The notes under the pieces: model-generated
Databases searched by the model: none
Seen by the model: only the letters and a program-made list of their open reading frames with translations
What the model was told of the DNA's origin: nothing
NCBI RefSeq assembly: GCF_948948975.1
Contig: NZ_CARBVX010000013.1
Location: 1-59,466 of the forward strand
Origin: an uncultured Lactobacillus sp.
Lineage (GTDB): Bacteria; Bacillota; Bacilli; Lactobacillales; Lactobacillaceae
DNA: 59,466 nucleotides
Reading direction: 5' to 3'
Shown: piece by piece, positions 1 to 10,668 of the stretch
How the letters are laid out: each line of letters opens with the position of its first letter
How positions within the stretch are numbered: position 1 is the first letter of the stretch
Program-made: the position numbers and the translations under genes

Positions 1-36
1 AGTGAATCAATTATCCCGTCGGATAACTAATTCACT
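1..36. terminator. Hairpin between convergent genes, probable terminator
   Basis: A near-perfect inverted repeat (AGTGAAT...TTATCC / GGATAA...ATTCACT, 4-base loop) opens the window. It lies downstream of the reverse-strand comC-like gene and probably downstream of a forward gene outside the window. In related genomes rpoC lies here, but that is recall. There is no clean T-tract on the forward side, so terminator function is inferred from position. Confidence 0.5.
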
Positions 37-60
37 ATTTAGCTTAGAATGTTTTGTATA

Positions 61-732
61 TTAGAGAAAATTATAAAATATAAGGCTTAAAAAAATAAAA
101 GGAATAAAAGGATAGGAGTTCCGCTTATCACAAACTATATGATCAATAAGTAAAAAAATAGAAGCTAAAAGGAAAATATATTGTGCAGTATAAAAATCAT
201 AGTAAAAAATCAGAATAGCAAAAATGATCGTATCACCATAACCAAATTTATTTTTTAAATTCATTATTAAAAAAATTGAAATTGTAGTAAATATTAGGAT
301 CCATTCAGTTATGTCGTAGCTTGAAAAAGAACGAGTGAGAAAGACAAGCAAAATTAAAGGTAAAAGGATAAAGGTAGGGAAAGATTGGTCAAAATAATCA
401 AAGATACTAATTAGGAAAATAAGGGTGATGAATAAATAGTAAGACTGATCAAGGTATGGATTTAAGGGGAAAAATGCAATCCCACCGAGTAATTCACAAT
501 AAAAAGTTTCTATAGGGATAGGTGCATTGCAGAAAAAGCAATGTCCTTTATACCGCATAAATGAAAAGATAGGAATTTGATTAAGAAGGGTGAGAGGGAT
601 TTGACAACTATCGCAGTGAGATCTCTCTGTGATAAAATTTTCCTGTCCAAAACGCCGTACAATCACTAACAAGTGAGAACCGATAATAGTTCCAACTATA
701 AAATTAAGTCCATGAATAAATAATGTTGACAT
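61..732 (-). CDS. comC: Prepilin peptidase (A24 family), ComC-like
   Basis: Integral-membrane aspartic protease of 223 residues. This family cleaves, and usually N-methylates, type IV prepilin-like proteins; in Gram-positives the targets are the ComG pseudopilins used for DNA uptake. The N-terminal cytoplasmic domain has the zinc tetrad Cys40-x2-Cys43 and Cys65-x2-Cys68. The two catalytic aspartates fit Asp112 (D-x6-P spacing, Pro119) and Asp167 in the GYGD motif (164-167). The rest is hydrophobic membrane segments. It starts at ATG 732 behind a clear GGAGG and is transcribed away from the str operon. Length is normal for ComC. Whether the competence pathway is functional cannot be judged here. 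Confidence 0.87.
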   Translation of the reverse strand: MSTLFIHGLNFIVGTIIGSHLLVIVRRFGQENFITERSHCDSCQIPLTLLNQIPIFSFMRYKGHCFFCNAPIPIETFYCELLGGIAFFPLNPYLDQSYYLFITLIFLISIFDYFDQSFPTFILLPLILLVFLTRSFSSYDITEWILIFTTISIFLIMNLKNKFGYGDTIIFAILIFYYDFYTAQYIFLLASIFLLIDHIVCDKRNSYPFIPFIFLSLIFYNFL

Positions 733-783
733 TTTTTACCTCCGATATTTATATACGCAAATTAAAAAAAGTTTTTTTAATTG

Positions 784-812
784 TTTACGGAATTAAAAAA
801 TCGTGTTACACT
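784..812 (+). promoter_or_regulatory. str operon promoter (rpsL-rpsG-fusA)
   Basis: TTTACG (784-789) and TACACT (807-812) are separated by 17 bp, with an extended -10 TG at 804-805. This is the only good promoter match between comC and rpsL. An imperfect stem (TCCG-TGAG with CTCC-CGGA, about 840-875) lies in the untranslated leader and might be an S7/S12 autoregulatory element. That last point is inference. Confidence 0.6.
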
Positions 813-897
813 AGCCATTGTGCTATTAAAAACATGATGTCCGTGAGGTCAGAAAAGAAACTCCCGGATGTGTGAACAATTTTAGGAGGAAATTTTA

Positions 898-1305
898 ATG
901 CCAACAATTAACCAATTGGTTAGAAAAGGCCGTCACTCAAAGACGACTAAATCTGATTCACCAGCTTTAAACTATGCTTACAACAGCATGAAGAAAAAGA
1001 TGAACTACAACCCAGCACCTCAAATGCGTGGAGTTGCAACTCGTGTAGGTACTATGACACCTAAGAAGCCTAACTCAGCTTTACGTAAGTACGCTCGTGT
1101 TCGTCTTTCAAACTTAATTGAAGTTACTGCTTACATCCCTGGTATTGGTCACAACTTACAAGAACACTCCGTTGTTTTGATTCGTGGTGGTCGTGTAAAG
1201 GACCTTCCTGGTGTTCGTTACCACATCATTCGTGGTGCTTTGGATACTGCAGGTGTTGATGGTAGAAAACAAGGCCGTTCTAAGTACGGTGCTAAGAAGG
1301 GTTAA
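898..1305 (+). CDS. rpsL: 30S ribosomal protein S12
   Basis: Decoding-centre protein of the small subunit, 135 residues. The family signature [10 protein letters not shown] is at 55-64 and [11 protein letters not shown] starts at about 99. The lysines corresponding to classic streptomycin-resistance sites (about K56 and K101 here) are wild type, so no S12-type resistance is predicted. First gene of the str operon; AGGAGG lies 7-8 bases before the ATG. Confidence 0.98.
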   Translation: MPTINQLVRKGRHSKTTKSDSPALNYAYNSMKKKMNYNPAPQMRGVATRVGTMTPKKPNSALRKYARVRLSNLIEVTAYIPGIGHNLQEHSVVLIRGGRVKDLPGVRYHIIRGALDTAGVDGRKQGRSKYGAKKG

Positions 1306-1328
1306 ACAGTTAATAGGAGGGACTACTA

Positions 1329-1799
1329 ATGCCTAGAAAAGGTAATATTGCTAAGAGAGATGTTTTAGCAGATCCAGTTTACAACTCTAAATTGGTTACT
1401 AAGTTAATTAACCACTTAATGATTGATGGTAAGAAAGCAAAGGCATCTTCAATTCTTTACGATGCTTTTGGTATTATTCAAGATAAGACTGGTAAGGAAC
1501 CAGTTGAAGTTTTTGAAGAAGCAATGAACAATGTTATGCCAGTTTTGGAAGTTAAGGCTCGCCGTATCGGTGGTTCTAACTACCAAATCCCAGTTGAAGT
1601 TCGTCCAGAAAGAAGAACTACTCTTGGCTTAAGATGGCTTGTTTCATACGCACGTTTACGTAATGAACATACTATGGATGAACGTCTTGCAAACGAAATT
1701 ATGGATGCTGCTAACAACACTGGTTCAGCAGTTAAGAAACGTGAAGACGTCCACAGAATGGCAGAAGCAAACCGTGCATTTGCTCACTACCGCTTCTAA
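1329..1799 (+). CDS. rpsG: 30S ribosomal protein S7
   Basis: 156-residue primary assembly protein that binds the 3' domain of 16S rRNA and nucleates the 30S head. The typical S7 start ([13 protein letters not shown]) and the [14 protein letters not shown] stretch are present at full length. It follows rpsL by 23 bases with its own AGGAGG. In E. coli S7 represses the str operon; whether that holds here is not visible. Confidence 0.98.
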   Translation: MPRKGNIAKRDVLADPVYNSKLVTKLINHLMIDGKKAKASSILYDAFGIIQDKTGKEPVEVFEEAMNNVMPVLEVKARRIGGSNYQIPVEVRPERRTTLGLRWLVSYARLRNEHTMDERLANEIMDAANNTGSAVKKREDVHRMAEANRAFAHYRF

Positions 1800-1828
1800 T
1801 CGTTAGTTTGTAAAAGGAGATTAATCTT

Positions 1829-3925
1829 ATGGCTAACAAACGTGAATTCCCTTTGGATAAGACACGTAACATTGGTATCATGGCCCACATCGATGCCGGT
1901 AAGACTACTACTACTGAACGTATTTTGTACTACACTGGTAAGATCCACAAAATTGGTGAAACTCACGAAGGTGACTCACAAATGGACTGGATGGAAGAAG
2001 AAAAGGAACGTGGTATCACTATTACTTCCGCAGCTACTACTGCTCAATGGAAGGATTACAGAATTAACATTATTGATACCCCAGGACACGTTGACTTCAC
2101 TATCGAAGTAGAACGTTCACTTCGTGTTCTTGATGGTGCTGTAACTGTTCTTGATGCTCAAGCTGGTGTTGAACCACAAACTGAAAATGTTTGGCGTCAA
2201 GCTGAAACTTACGGTGTTCCTCGTATTGTTTTCGTTAACAAGATGGACAAAATCGGTGCTGACTTCGATAAGTCCGTTAAATCATTACATGAACGTTTAA
2301 ACGCAAACGCACAAGCTGTTCAAATGCCTATTGGTTCAGCAGAAACTTTTGAAGGTGTTATTGACTTAATCAACATGGTTGCTGACGTTTATGATGAAGA
2401 TAAGCTTGGTTCAAAATGGGATACTATTCCAGTTCCTGATGAATACAAGGAAGAAGCTTTGAAGCGTCGTAACGAATTAATTGAAGCTGTTGCTGATGTT
2501 GATGATGGTATCATGGACAAGTACCTAGGCGGTGAAGAAATTTCTAACGATGAATTAAAAGCAGCTATCCGTAAAGCTACTTTGAACTTAGAATTCTTCC
2601 CAGTTTACGCAGGTTCAGCATTCAAGAACAAGGGTGTTCAAATGATGCTTGATGGTGTTGTTGATTACTTACCATCACCACTTGACGTAAAACCTTACGT
2701 TGCTCATGATCCTAAGACTGGTGACGAAGTTGAACTTATGGCTGACGATAAGAAGCCATTTGCAGCTTTAGCATTTAAGATTGCAACTGATCCATTTGTT
2801 GGTCGTTTAACTTTCATTCGTGTTTACACTGGTTCACTTCAATCAGGTTCTTATGTATTAAATGCATCAAAGAACTCTCGTGAACGTGTTGGTCGTTTGC
2901 TTCAAATGCACGCTAACTCAAGAACTGAAATTCCAGAAGTATTCTCAGGTGACATCGCTGGTGCTATTGGTTTGAAGAACACTACTACTGGTGACTCCTT
3001 AACTGATCCAGGTCACCCACTTATTTTGGAAAGTTTACAAGTTCCAGATCCAGTTATCCAAGTATCTGTTGAACCTAAATCAAAAGCTGACCGTGATAAG
3101 ATGGATGTTGCTTTACAAAAGCTTACTGAAGAAGACCCAACTTTCCGTGCTGAAACTAACCCAGAAACTGGTCAAACTTTGATTTCTGGTATGGGTGAAT
3201 TACACTTAGACATCATGGTTGAACGTATGAAACGTGAATTTAACGTTGAAGCAACTATTGGTGAACCGCAAGTTGCTTACCGTGAAACCTTCACTAAGGA
3301 AGCTAAAGCACAAGGTAAGTTTGTTCGTCAATCTGGTGGTAAAGGTCAATATGGTGATGTTTGGATTGAATTTACTCCAAATGAAGAAGGAAAAGGTTAC
3401 GAATTCGAAGACGCTATCGTTGGTGGTGTAGTTCCTCGTGAATTTATTCCTTCAGTTGACCAAGGTTTACAAGAAGCTATGAAGAATGGTGTTCTTGCTG
3501 GCTACCCATTAATTGACGTTAAGGCTAAGTTATATGATGGTAGTTACCACGAAGTCGACTCATCAGAAGCTGCCTTCAAGGTTGCTGCATCTCTTGCTTT
3601 AAGAAATGCTGCTTCTAAGGCTGGTGCAGTTATTCTTGAACCTATCATGAAAGTTCAAGTAACTACTCCAGAAGAATACTTAGGTGATGTAATGGGTTCA
3701 ATCACTGCACGCCGTGGTTCTATGGAAGGTATGGAAGATAGAGCTGGTGCTAAAGTAATCAACTCATTTGTTCCACTTTCAGAAATGTTTGGTTACGCAA
3801 CTACTTTGCGTTCATCAACTCAAGGTCGTGGTACATTTACTATGGTATTTGACCACTACTCACCAACTCCTAAGTCTATTCAAGCTGATATCATCAAAAA
3901 ACGTGGTGGCGAAGACGCTGAATAA
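1829..3925 (+). CDS. fusA: Translation elongation factor G
   Basis: Ribosomal translocase GTPase of 698 residues, the usual length. G1 is AHIDAGKT (19-26), G3 is DTPGHVDF (83-90) and G4 is NKMD (137-140), followed by the domains II-V typical of EF-G. It moves tRNAs and mRNA after peptide transfer and helps recycle ribosomes. It is the last gene of the str operon and is followed at once by a strong terminator. Codon use is that of a highly expressed gene. Confidence 0.98.
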   Translation: MANKREFPLDKTRNIGIMAHIDAGKTTTTERILYYTGKIHKIGETHEGDSQMDWMEEEKERGITITSAATTAQWKDYRINIIDTPGHVDFTIEVERSLRVLDGAVTVLDAQAGVEPQTENVWRQAETYGVPRIVFVNKMDKIGADFDKSVKSLHERLNANAQAVQMPIGSAETFEGVIDLINMVADVYDEDKLGSKWDTIPVPDEYKEEALKRRNELIEAVADVDDGIMDKYLGGEEISNDELKAAIRKATLNLEFFPVYAGSAFKNKGVQMMLDGVVDYLPSPLDVKPYVAHDPKTGDEVELMADDKKPFAALAFKIATDPFVGRLTFIRVYTGSLQSGSYVLNASKNSRERVGRLLQMHANSRTEIPEVFSGDIAGAIGLKNTTTGDSLTDPGHPLILESLQVPDPVIQVSVEPKSKADRDKMDVALQKLTEEDPTFRAETNPETGQTLISGMGELHLDIMVERMKREFNVEATIGEPQVAYRETFTKEAKAQGKFVRQSGGKGQYGDVWIEFTPNEEGKGYEFEDAIVGGVVPREFIPSVDQGLQEAMKNGVLAGYPLIDVKAKLYDGSYHEVDSSEAAFKVAASLALRNAASKAGAVILEPIMKVQVTTPEEYLGDVMGSITARRGSMEGMEDRAGAKVINSFVPLSEMFGYATTLRSSTQGRGTFTMVFDHYSPTPKSIQADIIKKRGGEDAE

Positions 3926-3942
3926 TTTTAATTAGAGAGTTA

Positions 3943-3977
3943 AAAAAAAGAGATATCGAAGGATATCTCTTTTTTTG
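3943..3977 (+). terminator. Rho-independent terminator after fusA
   Basis: AAAGAGATATC and GATATCTCTTT form a perfect stem around a 4-base loop, followed by a run of T. This ends the str operon and separates it from the S10 operon promoter about 35 bases downstream. Confidence 0.92.
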
Positions 3978-4008
3978 TACAAAAAATAAAATAAAATGCT
4001 GAGAAAGC

Positions 4009-4037
4009 TTGCTATTTAAGGAAAGACACAGTACAAT
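4009..4037 (+). promoter_or_regulatory. S10 operon promoter
   Basis: TTGCTA (4009-4014) and TACAAT (4032-4037) are spaced exactly 17 bp, between the fusA terminator and the S10 leader. The predicted start is near 4044, leaving an untranslated leader of about 150 nt. Confidence 0.75.
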
Positions 4038-4043
4038 AGTAAA

Positions 4044-4194
4044 CGTGCGAAAATATTGGAGGGGTATACCCCGTGCACAAAAGCAATGCTTTGACGCAAA
4101 AGGTTGCGGCACACCAGGCTGCATTGCCACAGAGGTGAGTCGGTAATTTTTGCCGAGCTAGTCATCTTTTAAAGAAGACGAAGGAGGTTATTAG
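4044..4194 (+). promoter_or_regulatory. Structured leader of the S10 ribosomal operon
   Basis: This is about 150 nt of untranslated RNA with three readable hairpins. They are the 12-base palindrome GGGGTATACCCC (4061-4072), an arm GCAATGC/GCATTGC (4083-4089 with 4121-4127), and TCGGTAA...TTGCCGA (4140-4156). Ribosomal-protein leaders of this kind bind a product of their own operon (L4 in E. coli). The ligand here is unproven; only the structure and position are seen. Confidence 0.6.
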
Positions 4195-4503
4195 ATGGCA
4201 AGTCAACAAATTCGTATTAGATTAAAGTCATACGAACATGGTATTCTCGATGAATCAGCTGCTAAGATTGTAGCTACTGCTGAAAGAACAGGCGCACAAA
4301 TTTCTGGTCCTGTTCCACTACCTACGGAAAGAACTTTATTCACTGTTTTACGTTCACCACACATGAACAAGGATTCACGTGAACAATTTGAAATCCGTAC
4401 ACACAAGCGTTTAATTGATATTTTGAATCCAACACCTAAGACTGTTGATTCATTAATGAAGCTTGATTTACCAAGCGGCGTTGATATCGAGATTAAATTA
4501 TAA
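4195..4503 (+). CDS. rpsJ: 30S ribosomal protein S10 (NusE)
   Basis: 102-residue 30S head protein, also NusE in transcription antitermination complexes. The signature around [17 protein letters not shown] is intact. It starts at ATG 4195 behind AAGGAGG, directly after the structured leader, and is the first gene of the S10 operon. Confidence 0.98.
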   Translation: MASQQIRIRLKSYEHGILDESAAKIVATAERTGAQISGPVPLPTERTLFTVLRSPHMNKDSREQFEIRTHKRLIDILNPTPKTVDSLMKLDLPSGVDIEIKL

Positions 4504-4529
4504 TTTAAAACATATATGGAGGTGTAATC

Positions 4530-5159
4530 ATGACCAAAGGAATCTTAGGAAGAAAGGTCGGTATGACTCAAATCTTCACTAAAAACGGTATTTTGGTTCC
4601 TGTAACTGTTATCGAAGCAACCCCTAACGTTGTTTTACAAGTTAAAACTAACGAATCAGACGGTTACGAAGCAGTTCAAGTAGGTTACCAAGATATGCGT
4701 GAAGTATTGAGCAACAAACCTGCCAAAGGTCATGCTGCAAAAGCAAAGACTTCACCTAAGCGCTTCATTCGGGAAATCCGCGATGTCGAGCTTAAGGACT
4801 ACGAAGTCGGCTCAGAAATCACGGTGGACTCATTTAGTGAAGGTGACGTAGTTGACGTTACTGGAACTACAAGAGGTCATGGTACTCAAGGTAACATCAA
4901 GCGTTGGGGCCAATCAAGAGGTCCAGAAACCCACGGTTCAAGATACCACAGAATCCCAGGTTCAATGGGTTCAATCATTAACCGTGTACCTAAGGGTAAA
5001 AAGTTACCTGGTCACATGGGTGGCAAGAAAGTTACCGTACAAAACTTAGTAATTGAAAAAGTTGTACCTGAAAAGAACGTACTTTTAGTTAAAGGTAATG
5101 TTCCAGGTGCAAAGAACTCATTAATTTTTGTAAAATCTGCTGCTAAAGCTGCTAAATAG
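4530..5159 (+). CDS. rplC: 50S ribosomal protein L3
   Basis: 209-residue primary 23S rRNA binder that reaches the peptidyl-transferase centre. The conserved loop [14 protein letters not shown], which carries the residues near the catalytic centre, is intact. Second gene of the S10 operon. Confidence 0.98.
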   Translation: MTKGILGRKVGMTQIFTKNGILVPVTVIEATPNVVLQVKTNESDGYEAVQVGYQDMREVLSNKPAKGHAAKAKTSPKRFIREIRDVELKDYEVGSEITVDSFSEGDVVDVTGTTRGHGTQGNIKRWGQSRGPETHGSRYHRIPGSMGSIINRVPKGKKLPGHMGGKKVTVQNLVIEKVVPEKNVLLVKGNVPGAKNSLIFVKSAAKAAK

Positions 5160-5173
5160 GAAGGAGGACTATA

Positions 5174-5791
5174 ATGGCTAATTTAGAAATTATCGATCAA
5201 AAAGGTAAGTCTGCAGGTAATGTAGATTTAAATGAAGAAATCTTCGGTATTGAACCTAATGAAAGTGTTGTTTTTGATGCTATCATTAGACAAAGAGCTG
5301 GTAAGCGTCAAGGTACTTCTGCTGTAAAGAACAGATCAGCTGTTCGTGGCGGTGGTAAGAAACCTTGGAGACAAAAAGGTACTGGTCGTGCTCGTCAAGG
5401 TTCTATTAGAGCTCCACAATGGCGTGGTGGTGGTACTGTATTTGGCCCAACTCCTCGTTCATACAAGATGGATATGCCTCGTAAAGCACGTCGTTTAGCT
5501 ATGAAGTCAGTTCTTTCCCAAAAAGTTGCTGACAATGATCTAATCATTCTTGATCAATTAACTTTAGAAGCACCTAAGACTAAAGAATTAAAAGCTATCT
5601 TAGATAATGCTAATGTTTCTGGTAAGGTTTTAGTTGTGTCTGATGATAAGAATGTTCAATTATCAGGTAAGAACCTTCCAAAAGTGAAAGTTGTACCTGT
5701 TAATGGCTTAAATGTTGTTGATGCGGTTGACTACCAAAAACTTGTATTAACTCAAGACGCTATTAAGAGAATTGAGGAGGTTTTGGCATAA
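5174..5791 (+). CDS. rplD: 50S ribosomal protein L4
   Basis: 205-residue exit-tunnel protein. The extended tunnel loop containing [19 protein letters not shown] (around residues 65-85) is present. In many bacteria L4 also represses its own operon, which makes it the first candidate ligand for the leader at 4044-4194. Its stop overlaps the rplW start by one base, suggesting translational coupling. Confidence 0.98.
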   Translation: MANLEIIDQKGKSAGNVDLNEEIFGIEPNESVVFDAIIRQRAGKRQGTSAVKNRSAVRGGGKKPWRQKGTGRARQGSIRAPQWRGGGTVFGPTPRSYKMDMPRKARRLAMKSVLSQKVADNDLIILDQLTLEAPKTKELKAILDNANVSGKVLVVSDDKNVQLSGKNLPKVKVVPVNGLNVVDAVDYQKLVLTQDAIKRIEEVLA

Positions 5792-6087
5792 TGGATGCAC
5801 GTGATATCATCTTACGGCCTGTAGTTACCGAAAAATCCATGAACTTAATGGATGATAAAAAGTATACTTTTGATGTGCTTGTATCAGCTACCAAGACTCA
5901 AGTTCGTAATGCAATCGAAGAAATTTTTGATGTAAAAGTTAAAAATGTTAACATTATGAACGTTCGCGGTAAAGAAAAGAGAGTTGGTCGTTACACTGGT
6001 AAGACTGCTCGCCGTAGAAAAGCAATCGTTACTTTAACTGAAGATTCTAATGACATTAAGATCTTCAATGATAATAAAGAAAATTAG
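5791..6087 (+). CDS. rplW: 50S ribosomal protein L23
   Basis: 98-residue protein at the tunnel exit; the docking site for trigger factor and SRP. It begins with the typical [12 protein letters not shown] motif. The start overlaps the rplD stop (TAATG), and its Shine-Dalgarno GAGGAGG lies inside the rplD end. Confidence 0.98.
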   Translation: MDARDIILRPVVTEKSMNLMDDKKYTFDVLVSATKTQVRNAIEEIFDVKVKNVNIMNVRGKEKRVGRYTGKTARRRKAIVTLTEDSNDIKIFNDNKEN

Positions 6088-6106
6088 TAAATAGGAGGTC
6101 AGTCAA

Positions 6107-6943
6107 TTGGCAATTATCAAATATAAGCCAACTACAAACGGCAGACGTAATATGACTTCTTCCGACTTTGCTGAAATTACCAAGAAAAAGCCTGAAAAGA
6201 CTTTACTTGAATCTCAAAGTCATACTGCTGGTCGTAACTCATACGGTCATATTACTGTTAGACACCGTGGTGGTGGTCACAAACAAAAATACCGTATCAT
6301 TGACTTCAAGCGTAATAAGGATGATGTAAAAGCAGTTGTTAAGGCTATCGAATACGATCCAAACAGAACTGCTAATATCGCTCTTCTTCACTACACTGAT
6401 GGTATTAAAGCTTACATTTTAGCACCTAAGGGTCTAAAAGTTGGTACTGTTGTTGAATCTGGTCCAAATGCTGATATTAAGCCAGGTAATGCATTACCAT
6501 TATCTGCTATTCCAGCTGGTACTGAAATTCACAATATTGAATTAAAGCCTGGTAAAGGTGGACAATTAGTAAGAAGTGCTGGTACTGTTGCACAAGTTCT
6601 TGGTAATGATGGTAAGTACACTTTAGTTAGACTTCAAAGTGGTGAAGTTCGTAAGATTTTATCAACTTGCCGTGCTACTATCGGTTCTGTTGGTAATGAA
6701 CAACACTCATTAATTCAATTAGGTAAAGCTGGTCGTAGTCGTTGGTTGGGTAAACGTCCACAATCTCGTGGTTCCGTAATGAACCCTAACGATCACCCAC
6801 ATGGTGGTGGTGAAGGTAAGGCTCCAGTTGGTCGTCCACAACCTATGACTCCATGGGGTAAGAAGTCTCGTGGTATTAAGACTAGAAACTCTAAGGCTAG
6901 AAGTGAAAAACTTATTATTCGTCACCGTAAAGGTAACAAATAA
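6107..6943 (+). CDS. rplB: 50S ribosomal protein L2
   Basis: 278-residue large-subunit core protein near the peptidyl-transferase centre and inter-subunit bridges. The C-terminal signature with [13 protein letters not shown], holding the key histidine, is intact. It uses a TTG start (6107) behind AGGAGGT. No nearer ATG restores the conserved [14 protein letters not shown]-terminus, so TTG is well supported. Confidence 0.98.
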   Translation: MAIIKYKPTTNGRRNMTSSDFAEITKKKPEKTLLESQSHTAGRNSYGHITVRHRGGGHKQKYRIIDFKRNKDDVKAVVKAIEYDPNRTANIALLHYTDGIKAYILAPKGLKVGTVVESGPNADIKPGNALPLSAIPAGTEIHNIELKPGKGGQLVRSAGTVAQVLGNDGKYTLVRLQSGEVRKILSTCRATIGSVGNEQHSLIQLGKAGRSRWLGKRPQSRGSVMNPNDHPHGGGEGKAPVGRPQPMTPWGKKSRGIKTRNSKARSEKLIIRHRKGNK

Positions 6944-6964
6944 TTAAACGAAGGAGGTTAATTA

Positions 6965-7252
6965 ATGAGCCGTAGTATTAAAAAGGGTCCTTTTGCTGAT
7001 GCAAGCCTTTTAAAGAAGATCGAAGCCCAAGAAGGTTCCGAAAAGAAACAAGTAATTAAAACATGGTCTCGTCGTTCAACTATTTTCCCTTCCTTTGTTG
7101 GTTTCACAATAGCTGTTTACGATGGAAGAAAACATGTGCCAGTATACATTACTGAAGATATGGTTGGTCATAAGTTAGGTGAATTCGTACCTACTAGAAC
7201 TTTCCGCGGTCACAAGGTCGCTGATAAGGCCACTACTACAGTAGGTAAATAA
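6965..7252 (+). CDS. rpsS: 30S ribosomal protein S19
   Basis: 95-residue 30S head protein that partners S13. It carries the typical SRSIKKGPF start and the [15 protein letters not shown] signature. It has a strong AAGGAGG and lies between rplB and rplV in canonical order. Confidence 0.98.
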   Translation: MSRSIKKGPFADASLLKKIEAQEGSEKKQVIKTWSRRSTIFPSFVGFTIAVYDGRKHVPVYITEDMVGHKLGEFVPTRTFRGHKVADKATTTVGK

Positions 7253-7272
7253 TAGGAAGGAGAGACATCTAA

Positions 7273-7626
7273 ATGGCAGAACAAATTAGTTCAGCTAAAG
7301 CTGAAGCAAGAACAGTTCGCATCGCTCCTAGAAAAGCCCGTTTGGTAGTAGACCTTATTCGTGGAAAGAGTGTTGCTGAAGCTCTCGCAATCTTACAATT
7401 TACGCCAAGAGCTGCTTCCCCAATCGTTGAAAAAGTTTTGAAGTCAGCTATTGCAAATGCTGAACACAACTACGATCTTGAAAGTGCAAATCTTTACGTA
7501 TCAGAAGCATACGTTAACGAAGGTGCAACTTTAAAGAGATTCCGTCCACGTGCTAAGGGTATGGCTTCTCCAATTAATAAGAGAACTAGCCACGTAGTAG
7601 TTGTAGTATCTGAGAAGAACGATTAA
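7273..7626 (+). CDS. rplV: 50S ribosomal protein L22
   Basis: 117-residue protein whose beta-hairpin lines the exit tunnel. The hairpin region ([18 protein letters not shown]) is intact; deletions there cause macrolide resistance in other bacteria, and none is seen. Confidence 0.98.
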   Translation: MAEQISSAKAEARTVRIAPRKARLVVDLIRGKSVAEALAILQFTPRAASPIVEKVLKSAIANAEHNYDLESANLYVSEAYVNEGATLKRFRPRAKGMASPINKRTSHVVVVVSEKND

Positions 7627-7640
7627 GGGAGGTAAATTTA

Positions 7641-8309
7641 ATGGGTCAAAAGATTAACCCAAATGGTTTCCGTCTCGGTGTTAACCGTGATTGGGAAGCA
7701 AAGTGGTATGCAGACAAAAACTACGCTGACACTTTAAATGAAGATTTACGTATTAGAAAGTTCATCTCTGAAAAGTTAGCTGATGCATCTGTTTCCACTG
7801 TAGAAATTGAACGTGCCGCAAACAGAATTAACATTTCTATCCACACTGCTAAGCCAGGTATGGTTATTGGTAAAGGTGGTAAGGAAGTTGAAGCTTTAAG
7901 AAAACAACTTAGTGCTTTAACTAACAAGAACGTTCACATTAATATTGTTGAAATTAAAAAGCCTGATTTAGATGCTAAATTAGTAGGCGAAGGCATTGCT
8001 CGCCAACTTGAAGCAAGAATTGCATTTAGACGTGCAACTCGTCAAGCAACTCAAAGATCTATGCGTTCTGGTGCTAAAGGTATCAAGGTTCAAACCGCTG
8101 GTCGTTTGAATGGTGCTGATATGGCAAGAAGAGAATGGCATACTGAAGGTAGTGTTCCACTTCATACTTTAAGAGCAGATATTGATTATGCTTGGGTAGA
8201 AGCTGCAACTACTTATGGTCAAATTGGTGTTAAGGTTTGGATTAACCGTGGTGAAATTTTACCACAACGTAAGAACAAACCTTCTAAGAAAGCGAAGGGA
8301 GGAAACTAA
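7641..8309 (+). CDS. rpsC: 30S ribosomal protein S3
   Basis: 222-residue protein at the mRNA entry tunnel, part of the ribosomal helicase. The N-terminal KH domain has the [12 protein letters not shown] loop at about residues 73-84. The C-terminal domain contains [14 protein letters not shown]. Followed two bases later by rplP. Confidence 0.98.
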   Translation: MGQKINPNGFRLGVNRDWEAKWYADKNYADTLNEDLRIRKFISEKLADASVSTVEIERAANRINISIHTAKPGMVIGKGGKEVEALRKQLSALTNKNVHINIVEIKKPDLDAKLVGEGIARQLEARIAFRRATRQATQRSMRSGAKGIKVQTAGRLNGADMARREWHTEGSVPLHTLRADIDYAWVEAATTYGQIGVKVWINRGEILPQRKNKPSKKAKGGN

Positions 8310-8311
8310 TA

Positions 8312-8749
8312 GTGTTAGTACCTAAGCGTGTAAAGCACCGTCGTGAATTCCGTGGTAAAATGCGCGGTGAAGCCAAAGGTGGAAAGACCATTGCATTTGG
8401 TGAATATGGTTTAGAAGCTGTTGAATCTCACTGGATTACTAATAGACAAATCGAAGCTGCTCGTATTGCTATGACTCGTTTCATGAAGCGTGGCGGTAAA
8501 GTTTGGATTAGAATCTTCCCACAAAAATCCTACACTGCAAAAGGTGTTGGTGTTCGTATGGGTTCCGGTAAAGGTGCACCAGCTGGTTGGGTAGCTGTTG
8601 TTAAAAGAGGCAAGATTATGTTTGAAATCGGTGGCGTTTCAGAAGACGTTGCTCGTGAAGCTTTAAGACTTGCTTCAAACAAGCTTCCAATTAAGACTAA
8701 GTTTGTTAAGAAGAGTTCGGAAGTAGGTGGCGAATCTAATGAAGGCTAA
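8312..8749 (+). CDS. rplP: 50S ribosomal protein L16
   Basis: 145-residue protein at the A-site side of the large subunit. The start is GTG (8312), giving the conserved [18 protein letters not shown]-terminus, with GGAGG inside the rpsC end. Its 3' end overlaps rpmC. Confidence 0.97.
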   Translation: MLVPKRVKHRREFRGKMRGEAKGGKTIAFGEYGLEAVESHWITNRQIEAARIAMTRFMKRGGKVWIRIFPQKSYTAKGVGVRMGSGKGAPAGWVAVVKRGKIMFEIGGVSEDVAREALRLASNKLPIKTKFVKKSSEVGGESNEG

Positions 8750-8936
8750 AGATATCAGAGCATTAACCACTGATCAAATGTTAGAAAAGGAAAAGCAATA
8801 TAAAGAAGAACTTTTTAATTTGCGTTTCCAACAAGCAACGGGTCAATTAGAGAACACCGCTCGCTTGAGACAAGTCCGCAAGAACATTGCTAGAATTAAG
8901 ACAATTCTTAGCGAAAAAGAATTGAGCAAGAATTAG
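8739..8936 (+). CDS. rpmC: 50S ribosomal protein L29
   Basis: 65-residue L29, a helical hairpin at the tunnel exit next to L23. I place the start at ATG 8739 ([13 protein letters not shown]), eight bases after GGTGG, because this is the conserved family N-terminus. An in-frame GTG at 8727 would add four unconserved residues. The gene overlaps rplP by 11 bases, indicating coupled translation. Confidence 0.95.
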   Translation: MKAKDIRALTTDQMLEKEKQYKEELFNLRFQQATGQLENTARLRQVRKNIARIKTILSEKELSKN

Positions 8937-8958
8937 TTAACGGAAGGGAGTTATTAAC

Positions 8959-9225
8959 TTGAGCGAAACTAACGAAAGAAATAATCGTCACGTATACCAA
9001 GGTCGAGTTGTTTCTGACAAGATGGATAAGACTATTACAGTTGTTGTAGATACCTACAAGAACCACCCTGTTTATAAGAAGCGTATCAAGTACTCAAAGA
9101 AGTATTACGCTCACGATGAAAACAACGAAGCTAAGATTGGCGATACTGTTCGTATCATGGAAACCCGTCCATTATCACATGCGAAGCGTTACCGTCTAAC
9201 TAAGATTGTTAAGAAGTCAATTTAA
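8959..9225 (+). CDS. rpsQ: 30S ribosomal protein S17
   Basis: 88-residue primary 16S rRNA binder with an OB fold. The signature [13 protein letters not shown] is present. The start is TTG at 8959 behind GGAAGGGAG; no ATG precedes the conserved [12 protein letters not shown] segment in frame. Confidence 0.97.
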   Translation: MSETNERNNRHVYQGRVVSDKMDKTITVVVDTYKNHPVYKKRIKYSKKYYAHDENNEAKIGDTVRIMETRPLSHAKRYRLTKIVKKSI

Positions 9226-9258
9226 TTACGCGGATTTTATTGAGGGGAGGATAAACTA

Positions 9259-9627
9259 GTGATCCAACACGAAAGCCGTTTAAAGGTTGCTGACAACTCC
9301 GGTGCAAGAGAACTCCTAGTTATCAAGATTTTAGGTGGTTCTAAGCGTAAGACCGGTAATATTGGTGATATCGTAGTTGCTGCTGTTAAACAAGCAACAC
9401 CAGGTGGCGTTGTCAAAAAAGGTGATGTTGTAAAAGCAGTTATTGTTAGAACAAAATCAGGTGCACGCCGTGAAGATGGTTCATACATCAAGTTCGACGA
9501 AAATGCAGCAGTTGTAATTAATGCTGATAAGAGTCCTCGTGGAACTCGTATTTTTGGGCCTGTAGCCCGTGAACTGCGTGAGCACGATTTCATGAAGATC
9601 GTATCTCTTGCTCCTGAAGTCTTATAA
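9259..9627 (+). CDS. rplN: 50S ribosomal protein L14
   Basis: 122-residue inter-subunit face protein, also the binding surface for the silencing factor RsfS in other bacteria. It has a GTG start (9259) after GGGGAGG, and the family start [17 protein letters not shown] is intact. Confidence 0.98.
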   Translation: MIQHESRLKVADNSGARELLVIKILGGSKRKTGNIGDIVVAAVKQATPGGVVKKGDVVKAVIVRTKSGARREDGSYIKFDENAAVVINADKSPRGTRIFGPVARELREHDFMKIVSLAPEVL

Positions 9628-9647
9628 TTTTTTAGGGAGGTGCACTG

Positions 9648-9887
9648 ATGTTTGTTAAAACAGGTGACAAAGTAAAAGTTATTGCCGGTAAAGATAAAGG
9701 CAAAGAAGGCACTGTACTTTCAGTCAACGCCAAGACTAACCGTATCGTTGTCAAAGGTGTTAATAAGATCAAAAAGCATGAGAAACCTTCACAAACCAAC
9801 GCTAATGGTGGTGTGGTAGAAAAAGAAGGTTCTATCCATGCATCTAATGTAAAAGTTATTGCTAAAAAAGAAGATAACAACAAATAG
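9648..9887 (+). CDS. rplX: 50S ribosomal protein L24
   Basis: 79-residue assembly initiator of the large subunit with an N-terminal KOW motif ([16 protein letters not shown]). At 79 residues it is shorter than the roughly 100-residue E. coli form, as is common in Lactobacillus. Confidence 0.96.
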   Translation: MFVKTGDKVKVIAGKDKGKEGTVLSVNAKTNRIVVKGVNKIKKHEKPSQTNANGGVVEKEGSIHASNVKVIAKKEDNNK

Positions 9888-9901
9888 GAGGGAGGACGCA
9901 C

Positions 9902-10444
9902 ATGGCAAACAGTTTAGTAGAAAAATACTCAAATGAAATCGCACCAGCTATGAACAAAAAGTTTAATTACGATTCAGTTATGGAAATTCCTAAGATTGAT
10001 AAAATCGTTTTAAACATGGGTGTCGGTGATGCAGTTTCTAATGCAAAGAATCTTGATGAAGCTGTAGAAGAATTGACTTTAATCTCAGGTCAAAAGCCTT
10101 TGATTACTAAAGCTAAGAAATCAATCGCAAACTTCCGTTTACGTGAAGGTATGTCTATTGGTGCTAAGGTAACTCTTAGAGGCGATAGAATGTACGATTT
10201 CTTGTACAAATTAATCAACGTTTCTCTTCCTCGAGTTCGTGATTTCCGTGGAATTAGTTCTAGATCATTTGATGGTCGTGGTAACTACACTTTAGGTATC
10301 AAAGAACAATTAATTTTCCCAGAAATTGATTACGACAAGGTAAACCGTGTTAGAGGTTTGGACGTTGTTATTGTAACTACTGCCAAGACAGATGAAGAAG
10401 CTCGTGAACTTCTTACTGAGTTTGGTATGCCTTTTGCTAAATAA
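9902..10444 (+). CDS. rplE: 50S ribosomal protein L5
   Basis: 180-residue 5S rRNA-binding protein that contacts P-site tRNA. The family segment [15 protein letters not shown] is present at about residues 30-44. It starts the spc part of the cluster; strong GGAGGGAGG. Confidence 0.98.
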   Translation: MANSLVEKYSNEIAPAMNKKFNYDSVMEIPKIDKIVLNMGVGDAVSNAKNLDEAVEELTLISGQKPLITKAKKSIANFRLREGMSIGAKVTLRGDRMYDFLYKLINVSLPRVRDFRGISSRSFDGRGNYTLGIKEQLIFPEIDYDKVNRVRGLDVVIVTTAKTDEEARELLTEFGMPFAK

Positions 10445-10458
10445 TTTGGAGGACATTA

Positions 10459-10644
10459 ATGGCTAAAACATCACAAATCGTCAGAAATCATCGTCCTGCT
10501 AAGTTTTCATCTCGTGAATACACTCGTTGCGAGAGATGTGGCCGTCCACACTCTGTTTACCGCAAGTTCAAATTATGCCGTATTTGCTTAAAAGACTTAG
10601 CACACAAGGGTCAAATTCCTGGTGTTAAAAAGGCAAGTTGGTAA
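10459..10644 (+). CDS. rpsN: 30S ribosomal protein S14, zinc-binding type
   Basis: 61-residue short S14 (type Z). Four cysteines in a C-x2-C...C-x2-C arrangement (CERCGRPH and CRICLKD) bind structural zinc. Many Firmicutes carry a second, zinc-free paralogue elsewhere for zinc starvation; none is in this window. Confidence 0.97.
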   Translation: MAKTSQIVRNHRPAKFSSREYTRCERCGRPHSVYRKFKLCRICLKDLAHKGQIPGVKKASW

Positions 10645-10668
10645 TTAACGGTAAAGGAGGCAAATTAA

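Noticed and set aside
3894..4130. Reverse frame of 78 codons across the fusA terminator and S10 leader
   Set aside because: It covers a terminator, promoter and structured leader on the forward strand; no ribosome site.
9237..9593. Reverse frame of 118 codons opposite rplN
   Set aside because: Shadow of a highly biased ribosomal gene; typical artefact of strong codon preference.
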